From Bacillus sp. NTK034 (GTDB lineage Bacteria > Bacillota > Bacilli > Bacillales > Cytobacillaceae), in NCBI RefSeq assembly GCF_017303275.1, contig NZ_JAFKOJ010000009.1:1-64000 (forward strand): DNA of 64,000 nucleotides, written 5' to 3'. This document shows, one piece after another, positions 1 to 9,963 of the stretch (positions within the stretch are counted from its first letter, which is position 1; the number at the start of each line of letters is the position of its first letter). The notes beneath the pieces were generated by a model, which ran no database searches, was not told the DNA's origin, and saw only the letters and a list, made by a program, of their open reading frames with translations. The position numbers and the translations under genes are program-made.

Positions 1-99
1 CGAGGAAAGTCATCGCATGAAAAACCGAAAAAGCATTTTTTCGGCAAAAGTGTAAAAAGGAAACGAGCAAAAAGTGTAAAATTCGACTTGACGTCTACA
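1..99. mobile_element. possible terminal end of an insertion sequence (tentative)
   Basis: The first ~100 bases contain two closely spaced direct copies of AAAAGTGTAAAA (near 46-57 and 70-81) followed by CTTGACGTCTACA. Read on the other strand this begins TGTAGACGTCAAG. Repeated subterminal motifs next to a TGTA-type terminus are what IS21-family ends look like. A short open frame from base 1 to a TAG at 127-129 is rich in Lys/Arg and could be the tail of a gene that starts before the window. The transposase genes would lie outside the window, so this is inference only. The stretch from 100 to 373 is AT-rich and shows no gene. Confidence 0.25.
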
Positions 100-373
100 A
101 CTTTTTCTATTTATCGTTTGATTTTCTAGATTATTTACAGTTTGTTTAATTCAGTTACCATTGAATTAGAAGCTATTTTATATAAAAGTCGAAGTTAATA
201 GGGAATTGAATTGGCAAGGGATTCCAAAACAATATTAATAGATATATTTTTTGCAAATAAAAGGTTAATTTAACCTACATTCGTTAAAAAATTGATATAA
301 GGACTAACGAATTTCGAAAATTCAACTAAGATGCGTTTAATATTCATATTTCACTAGAGGAGAAGTGTTAAAA

Positions 374-598
374 ATGATAATTGTAAAATCCGCTCAAATC
401 ATTCGTAATTATATTAAGGACCAAAAAATTTATTATATAGAAATTTTTTATATTGATAATGGGATACAAGCCTTTGCTTCATTCCAAGATAACATTGAAG
501 AAGTTGGAGATAGCATAGTTGGTTCGGGATACCATGGTGATGATAAAAAGGTAGCTATTGATAATGCGATAGCTAATTTAATGTACCAACTGAATTAA
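374..598 (+). CDS. small hypothetical protein (74 aa)
   Basis: I do not recognise this protein. It is acidic, with a hydrophobic beta-like N-terminal half (residues ~1-35), a Gly-rich GSGYHGDD stretch and a C-terminal helix rich in Ala and Ile. There is no signal peptide or membrane segment. An in-frame GTG lies 9 bases upstream, but the GAGGAG ribosome site at 357-362 would be only 2 bases from it and is 11 bases from the ATG, so the ATG was chosen. It is followed closely by another tiny ORF and lies ~400 bp upstream of dptF on the same strand. It could be an accessory gene of the defence region, but nothing in the sequence proves a link. Confidence 0.5.
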   Translation: MIIVKSAQIIRNYIKDQKIYYIEIFYIDNGIQAFASFQDNIEEVGDSIVGSGYHGDDKKVAIDNAIANLMYQLN

Positions 599-620
599 AA
601 AGTTTCGGAGGGGCCACTAG

Positions 621-716
621 ATGCGTGCGTATCGCAGAGAATTCCCTTATCTACCAGTTCAAAGATGGCGAAAACGAGCATTAGCCAGAAGAAAATCTGG
701 ATTTCCACTTCCATGA
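621..716 (+). CDS. very small Arg-rich ORF (31 aa)
   Basis: A 31-codon frame begins with ATG 7 bases after a strong GGAGGGG ribosome site (607-613). The peptide has 8 Arg and 2 Lys against 1 Glu, with aromatic residues and a Pro-rich end (GFPLP). Its last codons fall in the 5' arm of a hairpin that continues into the non-coding region. It starts 22 bases after the stop of the preceding small gene, so the two could be co-transcribed. It could be a real small protein, a leader peptide or a decayed remnant. No family was recognised. Confidence 0.35.
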   Translation: MRAYRREFPYLPVQRWRKRALARRKSGFPLP

Positions 717-752
717 ATCACCATATTCCTTCTTCTAGGAAGTGGATTACCA
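698..752 (+). other. hairpin downstream of the small Arg-rich ORF
   Basis: TGGATTTCCACTTCC (698-712) pairs with GGAAGTGGATTACCA (738-752): nine consecutive base pairs, a 3x3 internal loop, then three more pairs, with a 25-nt loop. No T-run follows, so it is not a standard terminator. It may be an RNA structure in the leader upstream of dptF. The rest of the stretch up to 1002 is AT-rich and shows only a weak promoter-like region before the dptF ribosome site. Confidence 0.4.
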
Positions 753-1002
753 CAATGGCGGTTATATCTTTCAGTTAAGGATGCAGAAGAACTGACCCTT
801 TGTTTTTATTTTTTAATTTGCATAAAAATGTATTCCAATAAAAAAACAAAAAGTAATTATTGGAAAAAAGAATCATTTGCTCTTCTAAAAAGGCAATAGA
901 ATGGTAAGTATATAAGTACTATAAAGAAATAAGTCGATTTGTAAATAATATACAAAAATAATATAATTAATACAAAGAGGTTAAAAAAGGGAGATTAGAA
1001 CC

Positions 1003-3183
1003 GTGAAAGACGTAACGTGGGAGAAGTTAGCGAGGCTTGTAGAGATTAATGAAAGTTTAATAGATTATAGTGAAATACAAGCAATGTTGAGCAATAATCC
1101 AGCACTTGCTGTTGCTTATATGGATCAAGTGTTTTTTGCTATTTCGCTTCAACGAATGAAACAGTTGGCGATGGCAGCAAAAAGTGAAGAGATGGATGAA
1201 TCTTATTTTGAGGCATCCATGATTGAAACCGGGTGGAAGTTATTAAAAAATAAATTTGCGATTTCAACAACAGAATATACTAGTGCCCTGGAATACTGTA
1301 CGTTAAGCAGGAAGAAGTTTAAAAGTAGCTTATCAGCAGAAGAAGCCGAACAGGGATTGTCCCAACTACTTTTCATTGCAGAAAAACTAGTAAGTGATGA
1401 ATTTAAAACGGAGGTACCATCTGATACTAGGATAAGTGAAACAGAAACAGCTGTTACAATTGACGGTGAATCAAATAGGTTATCAACTGAAAATACCATT
1501 TCAACTAAAGAGAGTAAGTTTGTATCTATGTTAGAAGTCTTGCAGTCTTCTTCTAAGGAATCGGTTGCAAACGCAGATTCTTTTGGAAGACTTAGCAGCT
1601 ATATGCATGTGAAGCGGGAAATTCAAATGGATTTCGAAAAGATTTTAAACGAATTAAAGCAGAAGGAAAAGCCAGGCTTACTTCTTTTATGTGGTAGTGT
1701 TGGAGACGGTAAGAGTCACCTGCTAGCATACATGAAGGAAAAGCACCGTGACCTTTTGGAGGGATTCTTCATTCATAATGATTCTACTGAGTCGTATGAT
1801 TATGATAAAAACTCGTTGGAAACTCTTGAAAAAGTATTATCCCCATTTAATGAATCCGGAATCGCTAGCAGACCTGTGATTATAGCTATAAATCTTGGTG
1901 TCTTACATAATTTTTATAGCAAACAACGAAAAGAAGGAAAATTCCAAGCTTTATGTGATTTTATCGACAGTTGTGGCGTTTTTGATAAAGGTCAGCAAGG
2001 AAACAATCAAGATGGTGATTTTTATTTGCTTAATTTTGCAGATACACAGCCTTATGTTTTAACGAAGGAAGGACCGAAGTCACCGTTTTTCTTGCAGCTC
2101 ATTGAAAAGGTGACAGCCCAAGATCATAGTAATCCATTTTTCTCAGCCTGGATCCAGGATCAGGAAAAAGAAATAACAAGTGCTGCACATTCTAATTATT
2201 TTTTTCTACAGCATCAGGAAGTAAAAGAGTCAATTGTTCAGTCACTGATTGAAGTAATGATTAAGAAAAAAATATTTATTTCGACCAGGGCGTTTTACAA
2301 TTTACTGTTTGATATCATCGTACCAATTAATCATCAATTCCTATCAACTGACGCAGAGATACCAGTAAACGACATGCTACCGAATCTAATGTATGGCCAC
2401 CCTGATCGTTCCCCACTGCTTGCTGCATTACATGAGGTCGATCCTGTAAAAAGAAGGCTTGAAGCAACGGATCGGTTAGTTGCTAATTTAATGCTTGAGT
2501 CTAATCCCTTCCACTATGTGAAAGAAGAGCTAGGGGAAAAGACGAGTATTGGTGCTTGGAAGCAGGTAAACAGCATGCATCAAAAGGGAAATCACACAGA
2601 ATTTTCTCGCCTGTTTGTACGACAGTATGCTTTGTTATATAGAAAAGATTATGATGAGGCATATCAAGAGTATATAAACTATCTGTATTCCTTCTATACG
2701 GGGGATGAAGAAGACATAGGTCAATTGTTTGAGTTAATCGAAAAAGTAATTTATGCGTGGAAGGGGTCACCAAAGGATCGCTATGTCTTTGCTGATCCAC
2801 CGAACAAGATGTATCGAGCTGCGTATGAAATCACGATTCATCCTGAAGTAGATGATAACGTATTTGGTTCAGCATCCCACCAAGATAATGTTGAGCGTTT
2901 TACTTCCTCAATTAGACTTGGCTTTAGTCAAAGAGGAAAGACCTTTTTGTTTGAATTAGATTATCAATTATATTCTCTGCTTAAACAGGTTAATGGCGGG
3001 TATCGGCCGAATCGCCAGGATATCCAAGATGCACTTCAATTCTCGGAATTTCATGATAAACTCCTACAATCCGCGGATAAGAAAAACAATGTGCTTCTTG
3101 TTCATACACACGATGGAACTATGCGTGAGTTGAAGAAGCCACGCTTTTCAAGGGCTAATTATGAAGTTGGAAAGGTGAATTAA
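1003..3183 (+). CDS. dptF: DNA phosphorothioation-dependent restriction protein DptF
   Basis: This is the first gene of the DptFGH restriction set, which damages DNA lacking the phosphorothioate (sulfur) backbone modification made by Dnd proteins. The 726-aa product has a P-loop ATPase core: a Walker A motif GSVGDGKS at residues 231-238 preceded by a hydrophobic strand, and a large C-terminal alpha-helical part. The ~230-residue N-terminal region is helical and has no recognised motif. The GTG start is placed 9 bases after GGGAG (989-993). Its stop is one base before the dptG start, so the genes are an operon. Identification rests on the combination and order of three proteins with the expected sizes (about 730, 460 and 1770 aa). 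Confidence 0.85.
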   Translation: MKDVTWEKLARLVEINESLIDYSEIQAMLSNNPALAVAYMDQVFFAISLQRMKQLAMAAKSEEMDESYFEASMIETGWKLLKNKFAISTTEYTSALEYCTLSRKKFKSSLSAEEAEQGLSQLLFIAEKLVSDEFKTEVPSDTRISETETAVTIDGESNRLSTENTISTKESKFVSMLEVLQSSSKESVANADSFGRLSSYMHVKREIQMDFEKILNELKQKEKPGLLLLCGSVGDGKSHLLAYMKEKHRDLLEGFFIHNDSTESYDYDKNSLETLEKVLSPFNESGIASRPVIIAINLGVLHNFYSKQRKEGKFQALCDFIDSCGVFDKGQQGNNQDGDFYLLNFADTQPYVLTKEGPKSPFFLQLIEKVTAQDHSNPFFSAWIQDQEKEITSAAHSNYFFLQHQEVKESIVQSLIEVMIKKKIFISTRAFYNLLFDIIVPINHQFLSTDAEIPVNDMLPNLMYGHPDRSPLLAALHEVDPVKRRLEATDRLVANLMLESNPFHYVKEELGEKTSIGAWKQVNSMHQKGNHTEFSRLFVRQYALLYRKDYDEAYQEYINYLYSFYTGDEEDIGQLFELIEKVIYAWKGSPKDRYVFADPPNKMYRAAYEITIHPEVDDNVFGSASHQDNVERFTSSIRLGFSQRGKTFLFELDYQLYSLLKQVNGGYRPNRQDIQDALQFSEFHDKLLQSADKKNNVLLVHTHDGTMRELKKPRFSRANYEVGKVN

Positions 3184-3184
3184 G

Positions 3185-4561
3185 ATGGTGTATCAATTAG
3201 ATTTTGATAAGATTATTAAATTTATAGAAAAAAGTGGGAAGTATACCTTTAGAAGAAGGGCGGTTACAAGTATTTTACCACTTCCAACAAGGGAACCAGA
3301 ACGTGCGAAATTCGAGCGAGGCTTTTCTTCCATTGCTGGTGGAGTCATCCGAAAAGTGTATGGGAAAAACGTAGTTATTGATACAGGCGATGCGAGTTTA
3401 GAGGTTATACTTGCAAACGGAAAATTTTCTGATGAAGCGGACAAAACCTTTTTTGAAAATTACTTAAAGGAACAAATCAAAGAGCTACACCTAGGGAAAA
3501 TTACGAATCTTCATCAATTAGAACGTATCCCACTGACAGAAAATGCTGATGAGCAAAAGGGAGAAATCGATTTAATTCATTTCCTTTTTGATACATTCAT
3601 TCGAAATGATGAAGAGCGAGTACGAGAAATCTTACAAAACCAAGATGATTCTAATTTATTATCAGAGATAATGGACCTTACTATATCAACTCCAGGATTA
3701 AAGAATAACAGTATTGCAAGCTATGATAGTCTCTTTCCTCAACTAAAGGAACAATTCTTAAAAGATTTTGAGAATTTGGCAAGGAATCCCAGCTTTCTGG
3801 TTGATTATATTTCGTTGTTGTTTGTTCATTATACTTTTACTGCTATGTCACAGCTTATCCTTCAAACGAATAAAGGGACACGTTTTAGTCAGTATGAGCT
3901 GTTACCTGTCTATTACATTTTACAATGGGAAAAAGCTGCAAAGTGGCGAGATAGCTATAAGCAAGGGAATAAAATGCTGATGGATGAGATTGACGGCTTT
4001 TTTGCACACGAGCATGCGTTAAACATCTTAGGAATGAATACATTCTCAAATGAGAGTAACCAATTTTATCATGATATCTACCGTCAGCTAGAGGAAGCGG
4101 GTCCAGAAGCAGAACGGGACTTTACTCAATCAATCTACAAGTGGCTGAAGGAAGTATACCAGGAGAAAACAAATATTGATGTGGTGGAATACTCAGAAGA
4201 GAAAACATTGGAGATGGCGTTTGATGATTTGATTCATGCTGTGAGAAAAGGTATTTCAAATGAGATCAATTCCAGGTATCTGAAAGCATTTAAAGCTATT
4301 GTCTTAAAGTTTTTCCGAAAGCATGGCGGGTCACTTGGTACGATTCTAGCCTTGTCACAAGAGCATCTGTTAATGCTGGTGGCAGTATCCATCACAGAAG
4401 AACGGGTTGAATTAAAACAATTATGGAAAGAACTTGAAAATCGTGGTGTATGGCTTGATCACCATTCGAAAGAGGAAGTTGTGAAGATGCTTGACAAATT
4501 GAATTATATGGAAAAGAAAAGTGATAGTGGGGATGCACAATATGTTAAATCAATTTTATAA
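3185..4561 (+). CDS. dptG: DNA phosphorothioation-dependent restriction protein DptG
   Basis: The 458-aa protein is the middle member of the DptFGH restriction complex. No enzymatic motif is visible. The sequence is mostly amphipathic helices after a short beta-rich N-terminal part (residues ~10-85), which fits a structural or adaptor subunit. A ribosome site GGAAAGGTGA lies in the end of dptF, and the gene starts one base after the dptF stop. Its last 20 bases overlap the start of dptH, suggesting translational coupling. The name rests mainly on size, gene order and resemblance to the Dnd-associated family 1 proteins. Confidence 0.8.
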   Translation: MVYQLDFDKIIKFIEKSGKYTFRRRAVTSILPLPTREPERAKFERGFSSIAGGVIRKVYGKNVVIDTGDASLEVILANGKFSDEADKTFFENYLKEQIKELHLGKITNLHQLERIPLTENADEQKGEIDLIHFLFDTFIRNDEERVREILQNQDDSNLLSEIMDLTISTPGLKNNSIASYDSLFPQLKEQFLKDFENLARNPSFLVDYISLLFVHYTFTAMSQLILQTNKGTRFSQYELLPVYYILQWEKAAKWRDSYKQGNKMLMDEIDGFFAHEHALNILGMNTFSNESNQFYHDIYRQLEEAGPEAERDFTQSIYKWLKEVYQEKTNIDVVEYSEEKTLEMAFDDLIHAVRKGISNEINSRYLKAFKAIVLKFFRKHGGSLGTILALSQEHLLMLVAVSITEERVELKQLWKELENRGVWLDHHSKEEVVKMLDKLNYMEKKSDSGDAQYVKSIL

Positions 4562-7500
4562 CTATATCGGTGACCAGCTGGTTTCATTTTTCGAAAAAGA
4601 AGCCTTAAGGAATAAAACAGATCGTTATTTCTTATATTTACCGACAGAAGAGATTATTTCGAGTTTATATCAAGCCATTGGTAATCATGAAAGTAAAGTA
4701 CCCTTCCCCTACCGTCATAAGGAGGGCTCCAAGTCATATGAAACCTACGCTCTCCAATTTGGGAAAATAAAATATGTAATAGCAACAACAAACAAAACCA
4801 ATATTGACTTTCTTGTTACGCTACGGAATGAAATGAGTGAACAAAAGGGAGATTGGGAGAATACTTCGTTAATTCTTCTCTGTAATACTTTGAATGATTC
4901 GATCCGCGGTGGTAGTCGAGATTTAACAGGGGAAGGTTTACCACTTCATGTTAGTCATATAGCAGGAAATCTTGACCAGTTATTGCTAGACAGTGAATTA
5001 AATGCAATCGAACGGAAAATTGCTAGTCATTATTTAAATAGAAGAGAATCGGAACATAAACTGGAAAACTCTTCTTTTCTTGATTTCGAGGATGTGTTAG
5101 CCCTTGTCAGTAAAGGAACACTTGAACATGACGATTATCGTTCACTTCAATATTTCTATGATTCAGGGCTTGAGGATCTTGTACGGGAACAGGATGTTCA
5201 ATCTGTTGGTTCAGCCAAGTGGAAGCAATTAGAGAAGAAAATTGATAAAAAGCTAACAGAGAATAATAGCGAACATGAGGAAATTGAAAGGATCCGCTCA
5301 CTTGGTAATCCTAAGGAAAAGCTAGAAGAGGCCTATGACAAAGGTGGGACGAAACTTAACAGAGAAGATTGGTATACAGTCGATTTTTCGGATATCGAGG
5401 ATTGGAAGGAAGCAACGAATTCAAAGCGCGCAATCGAGTTTTATGCTGATAAAGTCAAAGTGAGTATGGATTCACAATTAATGTCTTTCTGGAAACGACC
5501 GAAATCAGATACTGCTGCAGGAAGAAGGAATTGGAGTTTTCTTATTTTTCACCCTACCTATAAAGAAGGGGAAAAAATCGAGATTACGTTACCTTTTGAT
5601 CGACATGTCAAGAAAGAGTTTTTAAATTCCACTAGTAAAAAGGTTGCGAGAACCAGTGGTCATTCTGTAATCGCCGAGTTAACACTCGAACAAGATGGGG
5701 CTACATTTGGGAGAGTGGTGTATAAGCATGAAAATGCCACAAATGGGAATTACACCTTTACGTTTGTTGTCTTGGCAAGCGAGGATACATTCTTTGAAGC
5801 GTTCCGAAAATCCTTTCAAGTCGTTGCTACCTCTAAAGCAAAAAGAGCGATACATTTAACATTGGATAACCAGCATTTAGTGTTTGGTAATGGATCCAAT
5901 GAAATCGATCTATTAGTACAGGGGCAATCAATTTCAGTCGAAGATGGTGCGACAGTCCAGGCCACACCTGGATTATTACAGGAAGATGAAAAGAACATTC
6001 GCTTTACAATTGTCACTCCACGGTTTGAAATTCCAATCGAGGTCGCTGATGAGGTGCTGAAAACAATACCTATAAATGGAAGGATGCTATGGGAAAAGAA
6101 ACGTAGTATCCAGAGCTCCTTTTTAACAGACCAAGAGGCGAAACGTGTCGAAATCGATAATCTACCATTTGTTACTTTTGCAGAGGATCGTCCATTTTTA
6201 GTCATGGAATTTGCTTGGATAAAAACGAGGGTTCGTCAAGCATCCATCAAGTTTAATGAATTAATCCCTGAGCAGTTAGTACTACCGGAAGCGGTCGAAA
6301 AAACATATGATGCTTTCTTAGATTCAATCGAACAAGCAGGAACGATTCCTTCTTTACTGTATTACACCGATGCGATTCTGGAAAAGGCAGAAGCATATAT
6401 AGAATCCTATATTGAAGCGATTGAGAACATTCGTGATCAACAGATAATGACGAATGAGGAGAGAGGGTTATTTCATTTAGGGAATGCTAGGGATGAACAG
6501 GTTATCTTCATGACACCTTTCTCACCCTTGAATGTAGCTTATCAATTGCAGATAATGAAAGAGAGTAAAGGGGAGGCCATTGATTCCAATATCCTCAATA
6601 GGCTTCATGCAGTTTACACTCTCCCTTATCTTGTTTCATATGAAGGGAAATTGTTTAAACCAACAACGGATAGTCGACTGCCTGAATGGCATGCCTTTTT
6701 ACCAAGTGAAGAAGTGACTGTGGGAGAAACAAATACGTATTTGGCCCAGGTTGTTGAGGAAAAGCTTGACCAATTTTGTGACCATTATGATTTCCTGTTT
6801 TCACTAGACCCAAAAGCTGCCATCCTATTAAATGTCATTAATATCCCTAATGATAAAGAATTGTTACGAGGTATCGTAGCCTGGTTGAAGAAGCAAATCA
6901 AGGAAACAAATAGTTTGTCCGGATTACGACCAATTGAAGTGGTTTCTTATCGGCAGGATTTTGATGGTTATAGTGCGTTTGATGAACTCAATGATATGGG
7001 GAATGCTGAAGAAATTGCCAATAGACTTGGAATAAAGTTCTCGATGGGGGATTATTTAGCGGAAGATATATTGCGTACAATTCAGCAGGTGTTGCGTTAT
7101 TCGAAGCGAAATATCACTGACAAAGTGCAATATAGTCATATTACCTTCTATAAAATGAAAACAGAAGAGCAAGTGGTTAAGCAGTTAGTCAAGGATGCAC
7201 CTAGTAGCATAAACCTAAATGGCTTATTTACAACTGTTACATCCTCCAAAAGTGAGAATGGAGGATATCGGATAGGCTTTGGAACTGGGGGAGACAGTAA
7301 GGCGGACCAGACGCTATTAGCGAGGTTTGCTGTAAAAATGAACGAACTAGCCGCTAACATGACTGATAAAGGCCAAAATCCTTATACAAAAGGAATTGCC
7401 TTTGCCATGCATATAAGTGGAGAGGATGAGGAGTATCTCTCCTCACTTTATAATAAATCTCACTGGTTGACCTTTATTGATCCTGTCCTGGATTTAAAGT

Positions 7501-9857
7501 ATTTTCAAGAGTCTTCAGAAAATCTTGTGATCGTTCATTACAGTGATCAACATTCATCTTCTAATCATTATGACGCAATTACAGTAACCGATAAATCAAT
7601 CCAATATTTTAATGTTATTCATGATTTCTTGAAGTCCCAACATGTAACAGTAAGTGATGAGAACATTGAAGATGTGATTCGATTATTCAATACGTTTAAT
7701 GGAGAGTGGCTTCTTCGCGCTGTACAAGGACGATCCCATGATAAACGTGAAAAAATGAGTGTTGTTTCTGCAATCAAACAGGCTCTCCTGCATTTTGACA
7801 ATCCAGACGTACTTTGGGTCCCTGTGTCAATGGAAGAAATTGTGCGGGTGGCTGGTAGTGTCAAACTAAGCAAAAAAGCTGGGCTTTTCTCAGGAAAAAC
7901 AATTGGAAAACGTGGAAACTGCAGTGACGACCTGTTAATGGTGGGGTTAGAAAAAGTAGAAGATGGATTGAAAATCCATATGTATCCTGTAGAAGTAAAG
8001 ATCGGTCTGAACGATTCCAGTGTGATTGAAAAGGGAATTAACCAGGTAAAAGAATTAAAGCAACGCTTAAACGAACAATTAATAGAACAGGATACGTTTG
8101 ATGCTCGTTTTCTACGGAACTTTTTCACAAGACTCTTCATTAATAATGCTTCAAAATTGAAATATAACAAAATATGGCCTGCAAAGGATTATACTCTTAC
8201 TCCAGATGTTATTCATCAGTTGTTGAATGATGAATTTGAAATTGTAGATACACTGCGTGCTGAACATGGACAAGGTCTTGTTATTTCGTTTAAAAAGGGT
8301 GCAAGATTACCGGTGAAGGAACGACGCAAAGGTGTTATTGTACTGGAGCTTCCTGAACAAAGCGGGTATGATACATTAGCAAAACCGATGAATGAATTAG
8401 CTCAGAACTACAAGGAGCAGCCTGAGAAAATTTATACAACTCCAACTGGAATGGATGGCGCAGATGACATTGCTGCTGAAGGTTCCGATGGGTATAAAAA
8501 GCATGAAGCTGGAAGTGGGGAAAATAGTAAGGTAAGTGCGGCTGGAACGGAAAATGCCCAAAGTTCTGAAGATGATAAAAAAGCTAATGCTGGACGAACT
8601 TCTGAAGATGTTGAGAAACAAACAGAAGGTATTATGGAACCTCCTCATGTAGATGATCAGAAAAAAGCAAGTGATGAACAATATGCAGTAGATGTTGGAG
8701 CGCAGTATGGTGGAAAAGGGGCAACCGTACCTACTTCTATAAAGTCAGCAGGTGTTAAGAATTGCGTACGTCCACTAATAGGGATAACAAATAATCAAGA
8801 CATCTTCTGGGAATTTGATCATTCAGGATTATCGAATCGACATCTAATCATCGGAGGACGTTCCGGACAAGGGAAAACCTATTTTATTCAGTCATTACTT
8901 CGAGATTTATCAAGGGCAAACCAATCTGCAGTAGTAATTGATTACTCCAGTAGTTATACGCGAACACAGCTAGATCCAGTCTTTTTAGCGGATATGGGTG
9001 AAAAGTTAAGGGAACGAATCGTGTATCATGAAGGTTTTCCGCTCAATCCATTCCTGCGTCGTGAAAAGGAAGTTGCAGGAGTCGTCGGAAAAGAAAAGCC
9101 AACTGAAGTAGCTCGTCGAGTTGTTGATGTCTTTTCATCTGTCTATAATGGCTTTGGTTCGCAGCAAAAAAGTGCCCTTTACGAGGCTGTAAAGCGTGGC
9201 ATCGAATTATACGATGACAAAATGAAAATGGAGCATTTACTTGAAATTTTAGAAGAATTGGACTCCTACTCCAACTCTGTGTTATCGTCAATTATGACTA
9301 GAATTGTCCAATTCGTTGATATTGATCCATTTGACTATGAATCTCGAAATCAATGGGACGAATACTTTGCTCCTGGTGGAAACATTACAATTATCCAGCT
9401 TGCTGGTTATGACCAAGATGAAATCAAACGTCTTATGGCTGAATTTATTCTCTGGGATTTATGGTATTACACGCAAAATGGAACAAAGGATAAGTCAATA
9501 CCAGTAATATTGGATGAAGCACAAAACCTCGATTTCGCAGATGGCTCCCCATCTGCCAAAATCCTACGTGAAGGCCGGAAGTTTGGTTGGTCTGCATGGT
9601 TTGCAACACAAACGTTTAATAACTTCTCAAAGGATGAGCTATCCATTCTTGATAATGCGGGAACAAAGGTATACTTCAATCCAGCAGAAAGTGAAGTACG
9701 TGTACTAGCAAGTAGGATTGGCAATGCAACACCTGATGAATTACGCATGTTGCAAAAGGGGCAGTGTCTTGTGCTAGGACAGTTTATACAAGCGGATCAG
9801 GGATTAGGTAATCCTTCGTATAATATTGTGAAAGTGCCGGCTATGAATAGTAGATAG
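4542..9857 (+). CDS. dptH: DNA phosphorothioation-dependent restriction protein DptH (HerA/FtsK-like ATPase)
   Basis: This very large protein (1771 aa from the chosen start) is the motor subunit of the Dpt restriction system. The C-terminal ~350 residues form a HerA/FtsK-type ATPase: Walker A GGRSGQGKT at about residues 1438-1446 and Walker B ending in LDEAQ near 1657-1661. The ATP-binding domain is joined to the long N-terminal part by a ~100-residue hydrophilic linker (coded about 8440-8710) rich in Gly, Ala, Glu, Lys and Ser. Two upstream in-frame starts exist. ATG at 4542 was preferred because a GTGGGG site lies ~10 bases upstream. It overlaps dptG by 20 bases. It is followed by a strong terminator, so dptF-G-H form one transcription unit. 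Confidence 0.85.
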   Translation: MLNQFYNYIGDQLVSFFEKEALRNKTDRYFLYLPTEEIISSLYQAIGNHESKVPFPYRHKEGSKSYETYALQFGKIKYVIATTNKTNIDFLVTLRNEMSEQKGDWENTSLILLCNTLNDSIRGGSRDLTGEGLPLHVSHIAGNLDQLLLDSELNAIERKIASHYLNRRESEHKLENSSFLDFEDVLALVSKGTLEHDDYRSLQYFYDSGLEDLVREQDVQSVGSAKWKQLEKKIDKKLTENNSEHEEIERIRSLGNPKEKLEEAYDKGGTKLNREDWYTVDFSDIEDWKEATNSKRAIEFYADKVKVSMDSQLMSFWKRPKSDTAAGRRNWSFLIFHPTYKEGEKIEITLPFDRHVKKEFLNSTSKKVARTSGHSVIAELTLEQDGATFGRVVYKHENATNGNYTFTFVVLASEDTFFEAFRKSFQVVATSKAKRAIHLTLDNQHLVFGNGSNEIDLLVQGQSISVEDGATVQATPGLLQEDEKNIRFTIVTPRFEIPIEVADEVLKTIPINGRMLWEKKRSIQSSFLTDQEAKRVEIDNLPFVTFAEDRPFLVMEFAWIKTRVRQASIKFNELIPEQLVLPEAVEKTYDAFLDSIEQAGTIPSLLYYTDAILEKAEAYIESYIEAIENIRDQQIMTNEERGLFHLGNARDEQVIFMTPFSPLNVAYQLQIMKESKGEAIDSNILNRLHAVYTLPYLVSYEGKLFKPTTDSRLPEWHAFLPSEEVTVGETNTYLAQVVEEKLDQFCDHYDFLFSLDPKAAILLNVINIPNDKELLRGIVAWLKKQIKETNSLSGLRPIEVVSYRQDFDGYSAFDELNDMGNAEEIANRLGIKFSMGDYLAEDILRTIQQVLRYSKRNITDKVQYSHITFYKMKTEEQVVKQLVKDAPSSINLNGLFTTVTSSKSENGGYRIGFGTGGDSKADQTLLARFAVKMNELAANMTDKGQNPYTKGIAFAMHISGEDEEYLSSLYNKSHWLTFIDPVLDLKYFQESSENLVIVHYSDQHSSSNHYDAITVTDKSIQYFNVIHDFLKSQHVTVSDENIEDVIRLFNTFNGEWLLRAVQGRSHDKREKMSVVSAIKQALLHFDNPDVLWVPVSMEEIVRVAGSVKLSKKAGLFSGKTIGKRGNCSDDLLMVGLEKVEDGLKIHMYPVEVKIGLNDSSVIEKGINQVKELKQRLNEQLIEQDTFDARFLRNFFTRLFINNASKLKYNKIWPAKDYTLTPDVIHQLLNDEFEIVDTLRAEHGQGLVISFKKGARLPVKERRKGVIVLELPEQSGYDTLAKPMNELAQNYKEQPEKIYTTPTGMDGADDIAAEGSDGYKKHEAGSGENSKVSAAGTENAQSSEDDKKANAGRTSEDVEKQTEGIMEPPHVDDQKKASDEQYAVDVGAQYGGKGATVPTSIKSAGVKNCVRPLIGITNNQDIFWEFDHSGLSNRHLIIGGRSGQGKTYFIQSLLRDLSRANQSAVVIDYSSSYTRTQLDPVFLADMGEKLRERIVYHEGFPLNPFLRREKEVAGVVGKEKPTEVARRVVDVFSSVYNGFGSQQKSALYEAVKRGIELYDDKMKMEHLLEILEELDSYSNSVLSSIMTRIVQFVDIDPFDYESRNQWDEYFAPGGNITIIQLAGYDQDEIKRLMAEFILWDLWYYTQNGTKDKSIPVILDEAQNLDFADGSPSAKILREGRKFGWSAWFATQTFNNFSKDELSILDNAGTKVYFNPAESEVRVLASRIGNATPDELRMLQKGQCLVLGQFIQADQGLGNPSYNIVKVPAMNSR

Positions 9858-9963
9858 GCAAGTCTACTCTAAATTTACTTTTACTTTTGTGGCAAAAGAT
9901 TCAAATATGTTTGTTCCAACCTTAACACCAGTTTCTTTAGTAAAAGTGATACTTATAAAGAAT

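Noticed and set aside
7619..8170. 183-aa minus-strand frame inside dptH
   Set aside because: Ser/Arg-rich antisense translation of a clear coding region; no start signal.
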